A DNA stretch of 64,000 bases from Brachycybe producta (GCA_036925085.1 JAUPFP010000045.1:806001-870000), one strand, 5' to 3'. Shown: positions 31,410 to 44,060, numbered from the stretch's first letter. Program-made: numbers and translations. Notes: generated by a model from the letters alone, not told the origin.

Positions 31410-32134
31410 TATATATATATATTGAGTATATAGTGGAGGTTGTACATATAATAATGTAAATATTATTTGACATCTAATCCAAGTATTTTGTTTGGACCAT
31501 GGAAGCAATTTGATCTTATGCATTTTTAGAATGAATATCATTTCTTTCATCCGTCGTCGTCGTTTGTCTTCTCTTGTTCGCATTTTTTTTTTTTTTTTCG
31601 TTCTCTCTTTCACTTCGAAAACACATATTCCACATACAAAACACCCAAAGTCAACACACACACTTTTGGGGGATATAATGTTGTCGCATTCAGTCGGTAT
31701 CTACCATTCATTGTATTGGCACTTTAAACAACAGCACATCATATTCTTATTATGTCTTCTTCATTTTATTCTTATGACAATATTTGAATCTGTTGAAAGT
31801 CTGTGTAGAAACCACCAAATGATGGAATTTATTTTACTTTATAAAATGGTTAAAAATTTAGAATTTTGTGGTGAGATTCAAATGAAACAAGAAAAGGATT
31901 AGATCTTCAATTTGTTTGAAAGATATTTAAATTATTATTATTATTATTAGTGTGTGATCAATGGGTAAGTTTTGATCTATTGTGATTTTGTTGTTCTGTC
32001 TTAACTATATAACAAAAATAAGGAGAAACATGTAGGGTCTATATAGATATAGCCCTATGCTTTCTTTCAGGACCCAATGATGGTCCTATGTTTCATTGTT
32101 AGCTCTATTGTTTTTTTATAGGGACACTTGATTT

Positions 32135-32520
32135 ATCATGGTTTATATGAACAGCTGATTTTAGAACTCTTGATTATACTATTCTGTGTTTCAGAAGGGC
32201 AAAATGAAAAGAAACTAGGCAGTGTTTTAAAAACTAGACTGGTATAGCTCATTTTTTCAGTTGATATCTTTCAAAATAAACATTTTATAAACAAAAATGT
32301 AAAAAAAATATCCATCTGCTAAGTATTTTGTGCTTAAAAGTTGGGTCATTTTCAAACAGGCATTTAAAAAGTTTATTTTGAAAGATATCAACATGAAAAT
32401 ACCCTTAAGGTGATTGATTTACTCTTCTAGTTTCTAAAACATATTCAAGTATCTCGTCATTTTGCCCCAGTCAGACAGAATAATCATATTTTTAAAACCA
32501 TCTCAAGATGTTCTTTTGTG
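32135..32520. repeat. MITE family A, well-preserved copy (family description)
   Basis: A full-length representative, about 380 bp. Outer arm: gtttatatgaacagctgatt, then 'gttttaaaaactaga', 'gttgatatctttcaaaataa', a loop with 'gtcattttcaaac', and the complementary right half: 'gaaagatatcaacatgaaaa', 'actcttctagtttctaaaac', ending in 'gacagaataatc'. The whole element folds on itself. No target duplication could be fixed because the ends are AT-rich. There is no coding capacity. Confidence 0.8.
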
Positions 32521-32885
32521 AATCTGCTGATTTACTGAAACAATTGTTTATTCTGCAGTTTCAGAAGAGCAACATCTAAGGATAGAAATTGAAAATGTGA
32601 TTAGAAACTAGAAAAAAAGGTAGCTGAATCACTTAATAGTATTTGCATATACTGATATCTTTCAAAATAAACTTTTTATAGACACAAAAATTCTAAAAAT
32701 ATTGTCAGATTAAAGTTGTGTCATTTTTCAAACTGACTTAAAAAAGCTTATTTTAAAAGATATCAATCAATATGAAAATATTCTGTGAAGTGATTAAACT
32801 ACTCAAGTTTGTCTTAATTTCGCTCCTGAAAGACAGAAGAACCTGGAAATCGAGAGGCGTTTACACTTTAAAATCACCTTAATTA
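32521..32885. repeat. MITE family A copy, tandem to the previous one
   Basis: Begins 'gaatctgctgatttactgaa'; contains 'tagaaactagaaaaaaaggt' and ends with 'tttacactttaaaatcacct'. Confidence 0.7.
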
Positions 32886-32995
32886 GTCAACATTGCGATT
32901 AATATGCAAATTATTAATTTGCATATTGATTTTTTATGATAAGTATTTATGATTGATTTGTGATTGAGATTAAAGAATTAAGAGATGGAGTTAAT

Positions 32996-33375
32996 GTGGT
33001 TTTAAAGTGTAAACGCCTCTGGAACTCTTTTATTACTCTGTGTTTCCGGTGCGAAATGAAGAGAAATTAGAAAATGTTTTAGAAACTAGAAGGTTAGGCT
33101 AATTACTTAAGAGTATTTCAAGCTTGATATCTTTCAAAATGAGCTTTTTATGACAATTTAAAAATGTCAACTTTAAGTAGATGATATTTTTTTTTAGTTT
33201 TTGTCTATAAAAAAAGTTTATTTTGAAAGATATATCAACATGAAAATATCCTTTTAAGTGATGCAGCTACCCTTCTAGTTTCTAAAACACTTTTTAAGTT
33301 CTATTAATTTTGCTCTTCTGAAAAAACAGAATAAATAATCAGAGTTTGAAAATTAGTTTTTCATAAACCATTAAA
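32996..33375. repeat. MITE family A copy, third of the cluster
   Basis: Begins 'gtggttttaaagtgtaaacg', contains both arms ('ttagaaactagaaggttagg' and 'ctacccttctagtttctaaa'). Three copies in 1.25 kb. Confidence 0.75.
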
Positions 33376-34096
33376 TGATGGAGTTTTATGTTTTTTTGGG
33401 GCGTTCTTCAATGGCTCTCCTCCATTAGGAGCGTGTCCTTGTGCGTTTCTCAATTTAAAGGACACATTTCTGTGTTTTAAAAGAATCTTGTCATTTAAAA
33501 GTCATTGTGTTTCAATGTAGATCTGTCAGTTTAAATTTTAAAGTTAGTTAGTCATAAGGTGATTTATCATTATCTTTTTTTAAAAAAAATGTTTGACATT
33601 TAAGACAAGGACCATTAAGGTCTCAGTCAAGTGTTCTATTGCAAATTTATAATATGTGGACACAATGGTGAGAGATTATATACTGTATATTAGGGTCGGG
33701 TATAGTGAAGGGGGAGAGAGAGAGACCAGAGCTGAAGAGCCCGTGTTTGTGTGGGTGTGGGTGCGTGCAAAAAGAGGGAGACATTTATGTCTCATTAATC
33801 ATGTACAAATCGCCACCTTATATTCAAAATGACAGTCCCTGAAGAGAGGCAACACTCCTATATTCACTTATATGCAGTGTACTTAGTCTACTATGCTGTA
33901 TATGTAATGAGCTGTTTTGGGCCACACACTTAATGCTATTTCTGATGAGGGATTTAACACACTTAATATTAATACCAAATCACTTCTCACTTGAGACAAC
34001 AAAATTGGTCTAAATTTTTTTGTTACACATTTTTTTTATTATCGATTTTCAATTAAATTTCTAAACAATTGCAATCTGATTGGCCATTTTTTTGTT

Positions 34097-34246
34097 TAGG
34101 CCTTGTTTCCACTGGGGCGAAAATTTGAACTGGTGAAAAATAGAAGAAACGTGGCTCTCGCCTATGATTGTGATTAGGCGGTGGGCCACGTGTGTGCTAT
34201 TTTTTCCACCAGTTTTCAATTCACATCGGTGGAAACAAGGCCTTAA
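34097..34246. mobile_element. Short foldback, 'ggccttgtttccactgg' ends
   Basis: Ends taggccttgtttccactggg and 'ggtggaaacaaggcctta' pair, 'gcgaaaatttgaactggtga' pairs with 'caccagttttcaattcacat'. Small relative of 5860-6526. Confidence 0.75.
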
Positions 34247-34314
34247 GATAAAAAAACAAAGGTAAAAATATTAAAGGACACACGCTGTTTAGGACCAAAT
34301 TTAATCTTTTAACT

Positions 34315-34785
34315 TGGGTTTTAAATTCTAAAAGCATCTGGAACTTTCTGGCTATAGTCTGATTTTTTTCAGGAGCAAAATTAAGACAAATCTGAAAGCG
34401 TTTTAGAAACTAGAAGGGTAACTTCATCATTTAAGGTTATTTTCATGTTGATGTATTTTTTTAAAAAATTATTTTTTGTTATTTTATTTTTATATTTTTT
34501 ATATGTTTGTTTATTTTAAGCAGATGTTATTTTTTTAAATTTTTGTCTATAATTCATGTGTGTTTGAAAATTTTCCGACTTTAAGCAGACGATATTTTGT
34601 TAATTTATTGTCTAAAAAAAGTTTATTTTGAAAGATATCAACATGAAATTGCCTTTAAATGATTTAGCTATCGTTCTAGTTTCTAATACACTTTCAATTT
34701 CTCCCTTATTGTTAATTTGGAAAGCAAAATAATAACCAGATTTTCAAAATCAGCTGTTCATAAAACATTTTAAACTTTAAAAAAG
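34315..34785. repeat. MITE family A copy
   Basis: Contains 'tttagaaactagaagggtaa' and 'tagctatcgttctagtttct'; the middle is expanded by a partly repeated 'aagcagatgttatttttt' / 'aagcagacgatattttgtt'. Confidence 0.65.
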
Positions 34786-35989
34786 AAAGTTTTTGCGTTT
34801 TAAAAAAAAAACAATCTTGAGTTGTTTTGAATATATTTATAATTAAACAAAAAGATAATTTAAAGTATGTTAAGACAGTACAGAAGAGAAAAAAAAAATG
34901 GAGGGGGATTTAAGATTGACAGGAAGATGAGGGGAATTTGGATGTGGGTGAATTGTTGGGCCTATGTATAAGGGCCTTTGATCTCTTCAAAGTTTCAAAA
35001 ATGTTTTTTTTTTTGGATGGAGAAGAGGGTTTGAGCAACTTTTAGCATTCATGCATGTTTTGTAGACTTGTCAAATTTTTTTGTCGCTCTCTCGACAAGT
35101 TGCAATCCCATGTTCTAATGGGAAGTGACGTGTAGACGGTGAAGCCTGGCAGTACTCAAAGCTGTCATCCATTTTTTTCAAAAAAAAAATCAGTCAAATA
35201 TGGCGTACTGAATTTTTCTTGAAAAGTTGAGGTTTTTTTTATGGAACTTCCGATTGAACAGAAGAAAAAACACAACAAAGTGTGTTTGTGTCCCTCTTTA
35301 TTTTAGGAGGGTTTTTTTTCTTGTTAAAAGACACATTTGGTTGTTTTCCTTTGTGAAGTTTCTATCTAAAGATGGGTATAGAACAGTGGCGCAACAACGA
35401 GGAGGATGGGGGAAAGTTAATCTCCGGGCGCCAACAAACAGGGGCGCCAAACGTTTAGAAATTAAAATAAAAAAAAAAGACATTTTGAAAGTCGACTTTT
35501 TTGCGACTATTTTCCTAATTGCATATTAATTTAATTTAGTAGTTTTCATGTATTGTACAAATTACGCTAGTAAACCCGTCGTGCAATTTGCACAATTTAC
35601 AAAAGGTTCACACTAATACAAACTACTCAAATTTGCGTGAATAGCCTTTAGGGAGGTAAGGGGCGTTCACAGTGATGTAGTCTCCGGGCACAAAATTCCT
35701 TGTTGCGGCACTGGTATAGAAGATCATCAAATGTGGCTTGTCAATCCTGGCTTGCTACTTCTGGATTGTCTCTCAAGATCGTCACATACGTTCAAACCAA
35801 TTTATGTCTTATTTTTCTTTGGTTTTTTCTAATTGCTTGTGTCCCCGTCATTGCAAGCTTTATGTTTCCATGTTCTAAAACTTGTCAATCTACGCAAAAT
35901 TATCATAACGTTTTCTTCAGTTCAATCCAAAGATTGAAGTGGATTTCTGGTGGATCAGATTGTTTGAGTTTAGATTGAAAAAACCATAA

Positions 35990-36280
35990 AAGTTAAAGTG
36001 GTTTATGAACAGCTGATTTTCAAACTCTTGATTATTCTGTTTTTCAGAGGCGAAACTAGAAAGTGTTTTTAGAAACTAGAAGAATATCTCAATCAATTAT
36101 TAGTTTTTTAATGTTGATGTCTTTTAAAATAAAATTTTAAGAGACACAAATTTTAAAAAAATATTGAGGCTACCCTTCTAGTTTCTTAAATACGTTCAAG
36201 TTTCACTTCATTTTTGCACCTGAAAGACAAAATAATCAAGACTTTGAGAGGTTATTGCACTTTAAAACAACCATAACAAA
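35990..36280. repeat. MITE family A copy
   Basis: Begins 'gtggtttatgaacagctgat'; right arm 'ggctacccttctagtttctt'. The centre is shortened. Confidence 0.65.
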
Positions 36281-37117
36281 ATCCACCACATATACCATCA
36301 GGTTTGGCATTGAAAAGCCAGGATGGACAAGCGAGAATTGATCGTCTGTACTAAGCTTTAAGGCTTCAAAATTAATATGGAGATATCCTTCGAAGTAGGA
36401 TGTACGCCTGCCTGAATAGATAAATATGTAAGTTATATCTGTAAACACAAATGCTTTTTGTTTATATTAACATTTTTTTTTGTACTTTTTTTTTCAATGA
36501 ACCTTTATGGTTGTAAAATTTGTTAGCTTTAGCTAATGAATGGATTGTGGGGTACTTTTTTTTTATAATGTCCCCTTCCTCCTTTCACAGGTGAAAAAGG
36601 TGGACACAAGTGAAGTTTGAATGCACCCCCACATTTCCTTATTTGTATAACGTTGAACTTCCCTTATGCCTGCCACCTGGTGTGAATGAGCCTTAGTATT
36701 ATATACTACACTCAATTGATTTCATATATTTTGTGTCGCATGCTGAGACAACTGTTGTTTGTAGTGAAGCAAAAAAAAAGAAAGTTGGGTGTTTGCATTA
36801 TTAATCTGGGAATTAAATACGGTTTTACAAACTGACTTTTTTTTCTTCTCTATATTCAATGAACGACAGGTGTAAAATGAAAAGAATTGCATAATTATAT
36901 GTTACCAATGAATTGAATATATATATTTATAGGCTCTAAATATATGTACATAATAAATGGTTTATTTTTGAGTCGAGAGAGAGAGAGATTTTACAGAAAA
37001 ATCACCAAAATTACTGATGCAATAAAATAATATCCCCTCCTCCTCCCTTTAAAACCAGGTAACACCTACAATGATTCATATTTGAGGCGTAAATTAAAAA
37101 TTGAGGCTCAGGTAAAC

Positions 37118-37300
37118 CCACAAAACTTTATAGTAAGCCCAACTCACTAAGCTCATGGGGTCCACCAGGCCCCCTATAGTCCGTTAGACCCACCGGGCTC
37201 CTATAATCCATAAGGCCCACCAGGTTCCTACAGTTCATAAGGCCCACTTGGCTTCTATAGTCTATAAGGCCTATCAGATTCTTCCTACACCCCATAAGGC
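37118..37300. repeat. Minisatellite, about 27-bp unit
   Basis: Six or so degenerate units of the type 'ataaggcccaccaggttcct' plus 'acagttc'. On the minus strand it reads as a Gly/Leu-rich frame, which is a by-product. Related units occur at 47220-48170. Confidence 0.65.
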
Positions 37301-37306
37301 CGACCA

Positions 37307-37466
37307 GGGCCCTGTTTCTCAAAAATACAAGACTTGTAATACAAGTGAATTCTATGGAACGTCGCAAATTCACAATTTGTCATTATGAATGTGCGATGCG
37401 TGTCCTGATCAGGGCTCTGTAGAATTCACTTGTATTACAAGACGTGTTTTTTGAGAAACAGAGCCC
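37307..37466. mobile_element. Foldback element, 'gggccctgtttctcaaaaa' ends
   Basis: The left arm (through 'acaagacttgtaatacaagt', 'gaattct') pairs with the right arm ('agaattcacttgtattacaa', 'gaaacagagccc'). 160 bp, inserted beside the minisatellite. Confidence 0.75.
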
Positions 37467-39828
37467 ATGCAGGTTCCCACAGCCCATAAATGCTCACAAA
37501 TTAGTCTATAGGGACACCAGACCCATAGACTGGGCTTTTAAAAGTGGGTTCCTTTGAAAATTGCTTGACTGTAGTACGTTTGCACTATGAGTAGTTAGTC
37601 GGAGGCCATTTTGAAAAGAAGACTTCAAGGTGCAAAAAAAACCCCTAATAATATAAAACCGGATCTTACAATTTTATATTTTGCAAACTTTTTAATAATA
37701 TTGCAAGATCACGTATATACTTGATTTTTAGATCAATGTTTGACTGTCTTGTGTCTTGCTTTGATTTCATATATTATTAAAAACGTCGATTTGTTGAAAC
37801 ATACTACTTAAGTGTGTATGTGTAAATACGATAATGTGTTGTTTTTCAATCTTATGTTGTACTTAATATCCATTTTGAAGAGTTTGTTTTGACGTAATTT
37901 GATTCTAATGATATTACACCGTTGACATTTCGAAGTGATCCACCTGTGTTTTTTAAAAAAAAAACCCCATACTTTCACGCAAGATTTCACTCGGATAACG
38001 TCATTGTCAGTGTTTTGTTTTGCAAAACTTGATTCACTTGTTTTATTTGGCTTAAGTTTTTAAACAGGGGACCAGTACGTTTCCTCCTTTCTTCCTCCCC
38101 CCCAATGGGTGTCGATTTCTGTCCCAATATATCTTGAAATTGTGAGTTCTGTTCTCAAATAATACCATTTCAACTGGAGATGGAGACTAGCAAATGCTTC
38201 TAGGTAATGTGGTTAGAGTATATGCTGACATTGGAGTGTAATAATCGTGTCTCCAGACTTCAGCGCAAATTGTCGGTATGCTCGGCACTCATCAGTTATC
38301 TGACTTCCCTCCATTGTATGGTGGGGGGATACGCACATTTTCTTCCAATAGTAGTAATTTGTTTGGTAAACTTGGGTCGGTATATTAATCATCTAAATGT
38401 TTTTCCGTAACAGCTAGCCTCTACTTCCAACGCTAGCCGTTTGAAATGGGTGTACAGCCCTTGAAATGTTTGGGCAAATCATTTGATTCGATTCTTTGTC
38501 ATACAGGTGTGAAGGGAAGTATCCAGCCAGTGGCTCTGAATAAGCGCCAAATTGGAACAAACGCCAAACTTAATAAGCGCCTCGTCCAGGGCCCTCCCCC
38601 CCCCTCCCCAATTTTGTTTTTATTAAAACATGACAATATAAGCTTTGTCTATCGATCTAAAATATGATCGATATTACTGATGGGGGAGTGGTTCTCCCAT
38701 TAGTAGTAGGCTTAATATTGAAGTTAGTTTTCCAAGAACCGACTTCACACTTACATGCCTCTTTCTTTGCCTTCAGTATTTCAAGATAAATGAAGAAGAA
38801 AAACATTTCGGAAGTTTTTTTTTAAAGTAGGATCGGTTCCTGAATTCTAATAATTAGTCCTATTAGTTTTCATTTTGAAAATTAGGACATGAAAAATTAT
38901 TGTAAAACTGAAAAAAAAGACACAACAAAAAATACAAGTTGCACACAAACATTGCATTTTTTTTTTTGGCATTTTTCTATAGAGAAAAAAAATTATATAT
39001 AAAATAGATTAAATGCAGCAATTTGTTACATTGAAATATATTTATGGTGGTGCCATTTATTTATTTTTTTAAAGTTGTTATTTTCTTCTGTTTTGTTATT
39101 TATTAGTACACATATTACTACTGTAGTAATATTAAATTACACACATCTGAGAAGAACAAATACAAAAAAAAAGCCACACGAAAAGTTCAATAAATCATTT
39201 ATAATATATTAATGTGTACCAGGTGTTATTTTGTATTAAAAGAATTTGAAATCAATCATCTTTAATATTATAAAATATGCACATTTAAAGACAATACAGA
39301 TAAGAACGTTTAAATAAATTAAATTAAAGCCTCGTAACTACAACATTATATGAAGAAGAAGAAGAAGAAGAAGAAAAAAACAACAATATTCATATTTCAG
39401 AGTCAAAGACATTGTGTGGTTTTTTTTTTTGGTTATTTATTCATGATTTTTGAACGGTTTTTTTTTTGTTTCATATTTTTTTCTTCTACTCTCCCTCTGT
39501 TACTTAAATAACGTAGTTTATTGGGAAAGTTTGTTCGTAGACAGTAAATATATTAGTATTGACGTGTATGATGGTGTGTGCCTTTTTTTTATTCAGTCCT
39601 ATATTTTTCATGCAAGTTATCAATAGATTAATACAATTGTACTTTCAATTTGTATAAGGAAGAAATACGATCCTGAAACAATGTGTCTTTTTTTTTACCA
39701 GTGGGCTCCTCTGGTACTAATGGACTTACAGTTCCAAGCTACACACATTGCATGTATATTATTTTTTTTTTTACTATTTTTTTCTTTTCATGCACAATAG
39801 GAATAGATCTGTCATTCTGTCTCTTAAC

Positions 39829-39895
39829 ATATTATGTATGTTTGTATGTATGTATGTACGTACTGTACATACATACATACATATGTACAGGGTGG
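39829..39895. repeat. Palindromic (GTAT)n/(ATAC)n tract
   Basis: 'gtatgtatgtatgtacgtac' followed by 'tgtacatacatacatacata': a self-complementary microsatellite able to form a hairpin. Confidence 0.8.
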
Positions 39896-39989
39896 ATATA
39901 ATGTCTTGTATTACAGTCTGCAAAATTATAAGCAACATTCTGTACTGGTACCAGGCTATTTTCTACCTTAAGCTGATGCTACCACGTAG

Positions 39990-40376
39990 CCACAGTCAAG
40001 CAACAATACTAGTTGAAACAACAATACTAGTTGTAGCAACAGTAGTTTCCCATTTGTTGCAAGCAACACCTATGATACATGTTGCAACGCTGATGAAACT
40101 TACATGAAAGCAACAACCAATGAAACAAAGAGGTTGTGAGCCAAAGACTGTAGACATTTTGCTTCGTCTTTCTCTTCTTCATCAGTTGAAAATTTGAAAT
40201 AGTCATGTGATTATTCAAGCCGTTTTTTATTGTCTGTTGGCTGAAATGTCTGTTGCTTTCAATCTGTGAGCAACAATTAGGGGTTTTTGCTCTTATGACA
40301 GATGTTTCAACTTTCATGAAACAATAGAGCAACACGGCTATGTTGCTCTTAAGTTGCTGAAGTTGCTTGACCACTG
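39990..40376. repeat. Probable foldback rich in 'agcaac' words
   Basis: Left 'cacagtcaagcaacaatact', right 'aagttgctgaagttgcttga'. 'gcaac' and 'gttgc' are enriched on opposite sides. Arms are diverged. Confidence 0.4.
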
Positions 40377-40530
40377 ATAATTTAGTTAAAGATGTTGAAG
40401 TGTTCCTGACCACTGAATAAATATTCAGTACTCCACATATGAAATTAACAATCAATCAATTAGCAATGAAACTAGTTTATTATACTAATGTAAATTTTAT
40501 AGACCAATAATGCAGAGTTTGAGAATTTAA

Positions 40531-40880
40531 TTAAAATGATCTTTGATGAGATTTTTTATGTGCAAAATAGTTAATCAATGCTGTGACATCAAGAGCACAG
40601 AGCAAATCTGATTCTGTGCTCATCAGTGCTAAATCATCCAGCCGATCTTGCCTCATTGTGGCCCTCAGGGGATTCACCTTAACAATTGCTAATTCCAATA
40701 GTTTGGTGAATCCGTAAAGCAATTGCCACATTCGGAAACAACGCCAAGAGCAAACCTCCATCTTTTCTCAGAAGCTTGCTCATGTTTCTGAGACTTTTTT
40801 TTTATATTCACCATGATTTTGGGGGCCTTTCAAAATTTGTTGGCCCTGGGCTTGCAGCCCTTTTAGCCCAATGGCTAATC
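40531..40880 (-). mobile_element. Decayed hAT transposase C-terminal tail
   Basis: The minus-strand frame 40761-40531 ends LRATMRQDRLDDLALMS and LDVTALINYFAHKKS. This follows the hAT dimerisation pattern (LR-x-TM-xx-ERL-xx-L-x-L, then a Leu/Asp stretch and I-xx-FA). Upstream coding is not recognisable. To its right, 'ggccctgggcttgcagccct' plus 'ggctaatccgacc' resembles an hAT terminal region. No catalytic part remains, so it is a relic. Confidence 0.55.
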
Positions 40881-41520
40881 CGACCATGTTACGGACCCTC
40901 TATAACAAGCCAAATTTAACCAAAACTAAACTAGGTTAGGTGCCTGAGAACCTCTAGAATAGTGGTCTCAAACTGGGGGCCCGCAGTGACCTCCTGAGTG
41001 GTCCACGGACACTTTCAGAAAAAAAAATTGAAACAAAAATTTGTAGGCTGCAACAACGACCCCAGCAAATTCTACCAGTCTGTTAGCTGTGACAAATATC
41101 CGAATATTTTTGATCTGGCGGCTTGGGTTCTGTCAATATTCTGAACAATTTACACATCTGAACAGTTTTTTTTTCTTTCTCCAGGATGTGTTCCTTGTGA
41201 AAACAATGGAGAGGAATACGTTCACAGATTTTTATTTAGTTTCATTGTTAAAAGTAGCGACTGCTCAAAGTTTTCCCCCCAAATATTGACCATTTGGGCC
41301 TGTACTGGACCTATACTGGCGAACCTGTTCTATCAGTTCCAGTAATTGGCGACCCGGTTCTACCAGTTTCGAACCATTGACATCTCTACGTGTCAAGAAG
41401 CCAAATTTCTACGAGGAGTAACAAGACCCTGTTGTCACCCGGTACACACAAGATTTTTTTGTGTTGTTTCCATATGAATATATCACATATTGAGAAAAGT
41501 TTTTAAGCAATGCTTAATAA

Positions 41521-41551
<31 letters not shown>

Positions 41552-42036
41552 TATAACTGAAATGAAAAACCATTGTTGTATTGGACTCATTTTTTGTATC
41601 TTTTGATAGAAAGAAAGGAGAAAAAATTCTTCTCCTAAGAATAGGACTATTATTATGAATTTTTTCTTCAAGTTCTCTTTTTCTATGTCATCTATGTAGT
41701 TCATTGATAGTTATTATTTATTATTGATGAAATGAAATGAGGGGTGGAGGTGGGAGTTATGTTATGATTCCGACTTATGGAGGAGGAGGAGGAAGTGTGG
41801 GTGATTTATCGATTTTATATCGATAAAGATGTACATTGCCCTCCTACGTGACCCTGGGGTTTTTTTTGTTATAAGTTATAACTTATAACATTCAGTGGTC
41901 ATCTTGTTTCAATGTGACCAAACATAAACTTGAATCCAAAGTCTTAGATGAATTTAAAAACTCAGGTGTTTTTTATCATTTATTAGTATGTTTATGTTAA
42001 AAAAAAAATCTTTGTCTTGATTTATCTTCCATTCAG

Positions 42037-42279
42037 AGTGAAGAAGACGAAGAGGAAGACGAAGACGGTCACTTTGCTGACCATTCCGGTTTACGATCGG
42101 ATGTGAAATCATCATTATCATCATCAAGGGATACAACTGGTAACACCATACCCACCACCAATGGTGACCTGGTGGTACACGGTGGAGCTGAAAAGTATTC
42201 TCCATCTCATCCGACTGCAGATGGATTAGAAGAATGTGGTGACTCCTCCAGTTGCGATTCTTTACGTTTTGAATCTTGG
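42037..42279 (+). CDS. Internal acidic/Ser-rich exon (81 codons) of the unrecognised gene
   Basis: Acceptor cattcag ends at 42036, donor GTAAGA starts at 42280; open in phase 0 on both sides. It encodes SEEDEEEDEDGHFADHSGLR, then a Ser-rich low-complexity part (KSSLSSSRDTTGNT), and ends SSSCDSLRFESW. It looks like a disordered region of a nuclear or cytoskeletal protein. No family is recognised. Good splice sites, balanced codon use and the contrast with AT-rich surroundings make it a convincing exon; linkage to the exons at 25937 and 62513 is inferred from phase and strand. Confidence 0.65.
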
Positions 42280-42980
42280 GTAAGAATTTTTTTTTATTGT
42301 CATTAGAATAATATACAAATGAAAAATATTTAATTGAAAGAGAAAAATGCGTTTTAGAAGCAACATATTTTATAAAGAAAATTGAAATTTTTTTTTAAGA
42401 AAGTAGAGGAGTAATTGACTGAACCGGAGATTTTTTTTTTCATGTTTGATATATTTTAAAATATAAATTTCAAATTTTGTTTTTTGTTTTTGTTTTTTTA
42501 CTTTAAGTTGGGTTAAAACTTTTAAGCCAACTTGAAGTAAAAAAAAAATGGTTTAACTTTAAAAATCGAAACATTATAAAGCGTTTAAAAAATTGTATTA
42601 AATTTTTACGGAAGTACAAAAAGGACAAAAATATAAACTTTTGTGCATACATGTATAAAAAATGTGCAAAAATTTTAAATATTTGATTTTTTTTGTAAAC
42701 ATTGTTTTAGATATCAATATAAAATTTTTATGCGTGTAGCGTTAGATGGCGCCACTAGCCCTCCTCTCTTAGAAATGTACTGACAACACTCTTCAACTGA
42801 CCCCTCTTCCTTTTTTCACGTGGCAAACTTTTAATTGCGTCATCACTATTTCTATACGTGCTCTCTCTTCACTTATAAATTTATAGACAAACAGACTTTG
42901 CTTAATATATACATGTATATGTACATATATATACATAAATGTAAATACATACATACAGTATATATGTACATGTATATATA

Positions 42981-43321
42981 CTAGTGGGGTAACCCGTCAT
43001 AAATGACGGGAGAAAAATTCACAGGCAATTGTGTGCATGCGCGTCGTTTTTTCCTTTTTTTACTCTTTTCATTTCAATTTCAGTCACCCCCTCCCACTTT
43101 TTCCCGCCTCCACGTTTCTCTCTCTCTCCCCCCCTACACTTTCCAACCTTTTCCCTCTCCAATTTAATATCATGGGGTTCTTGGATGGGAAGGGTGCAAC
43201 ATATAGTTGACCTTGAGAAAAAAAAGCGGTTCATTTATTCATTTAAATTTATATAAATTCCGACGTGTTTCAAGGTTTGTACAGCGTTATTACAGATAGA
43301 TACACACGCACACAGGCCTGG

Positions 43322-43326
<5 letters not shown>
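42981..43326 (-). mobile_element. Helitron-like element (copy 2)
   Basis: Minus strand: hairpin CCCGTCATTTATGACGGG, TTACCCCA, CTAG, then host T at 42980. Its other end (complement of 'caggcctggtttaa') runs into the (TA)n tract shared with copy 3, so the two are arranged 5' end to 5' end. Confidence 0.7.
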
Positions 43327-43362
<36 letters not shown>

Positions 43363-43375
43363 TATATATATAATA
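43327..43375. repeat. (TA)n microsatellite between two Helitron-like copies
   Basis: About 24 alternating TA units with one short T interruption. A-T target preference fits insertion of both elements here. Confidence 0.9.
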
Positions 43376-43697
43376 TCCCAGATCTGTGTGTGTGTGTGTG
43401 TGGAGTAACAAAACCATTGAAGCACGTCGGAATTTATATAAATTTGAATAAATGAACCGTTTTTTTTCTCAAGGTCAACTATATGTTGAACTCTTCTTTT
43501 GGAAAGTGTAGAAGGGGGGAGAGAGAGAAAAGTGGGAGGGGAAAAGTTTGGAAAGTGTAGAAGGGGTAGAGAGAGAGAAACGTGGGAGGGGTGACTGAAA
43601 TTGAAATGAAAGGAGTAAAAAAAGGAAAAAACGACGCGCATGCGCACAATTGCCTGTGAATTTTGCTACCGTCATTTATGACGGGTTACCCCACGAG
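43376..43697 (+). mobile_element. Helitron-like element (copy 3)
   Basis: The 3' end reads ACCGTCATTTATGACGGG, TTACCCCA, CGAG, then T; CTAG has changed to CGAG. The body is the complement of copy 2 with a 'ggaaagtgtagaagggg' duplication at about 43500 and 43550. Confidence 0.7.
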
Positions 43698-43721
43698 TAA
43701 TATATAATATAATTATTTTAA

Positions 43722-43767
<46 letters not shown>

Positions 43768-43768
43768 T
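43722..43768. repeat. (TTA)n microsatellite
   Basis: About 15 uninterrupted ATT units, 25 bases after Helitron-like copy 3. Confidence 0.9.
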
Positions 43769-44060
43769 AAAAAAACGTGGAACGATAGTGATTGCATTTT
43801 AAAAATCCTATAAACAGTTTATTTTTTAAAGATATATCATCATAAAAATATCCCTTCTTGTACCAAAATATAAACCCTTAGCTAATTAATGGAAGTGATT
43901 CTAGAATTTTAGACGTTGGGTATTGATGAGTTCAGTATTTTTTTAATTATTAGAAAGTTTTATGTCTATGGAAAATTAACATGGAAGAACGGTCCCGTTT
44001 TCATTATTCGAACCTGCGTTTATTTTCTCCAATGAGAATAAAGGTTGAAAAAGGAAAAAA

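Larger units (their letters stand above)
26036..42036 (+). other. Putative 16-kb intron filled with transposons
   Basis: No convincing exon was found between the donor at 26036 and the acceptor at 42036. The stretch contains many A-family hairpins, one hAT-type element with clear target duplications, several foldbacks, a decayed hAT transposase tail (40531-40761), a minisatellite, and long AT-rich DNA without recognisable content (for example 38000-39800 apart from low-complexity tracts). Confidence 0.45.

Noticed and set aside
39748..40107. 119-residue plus-strand frame
   Set aside because: It starts in T-tracts and runs through the (GTAT)n palindrome and an 'agcaac' foldback; there is no protein signature.
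43029..43675. Several open frames on both strands
   Set aside because: They lie in the two Helitron-like copies and the (TA)n tract; the same peptides recur at 55287-55607 in another copy.
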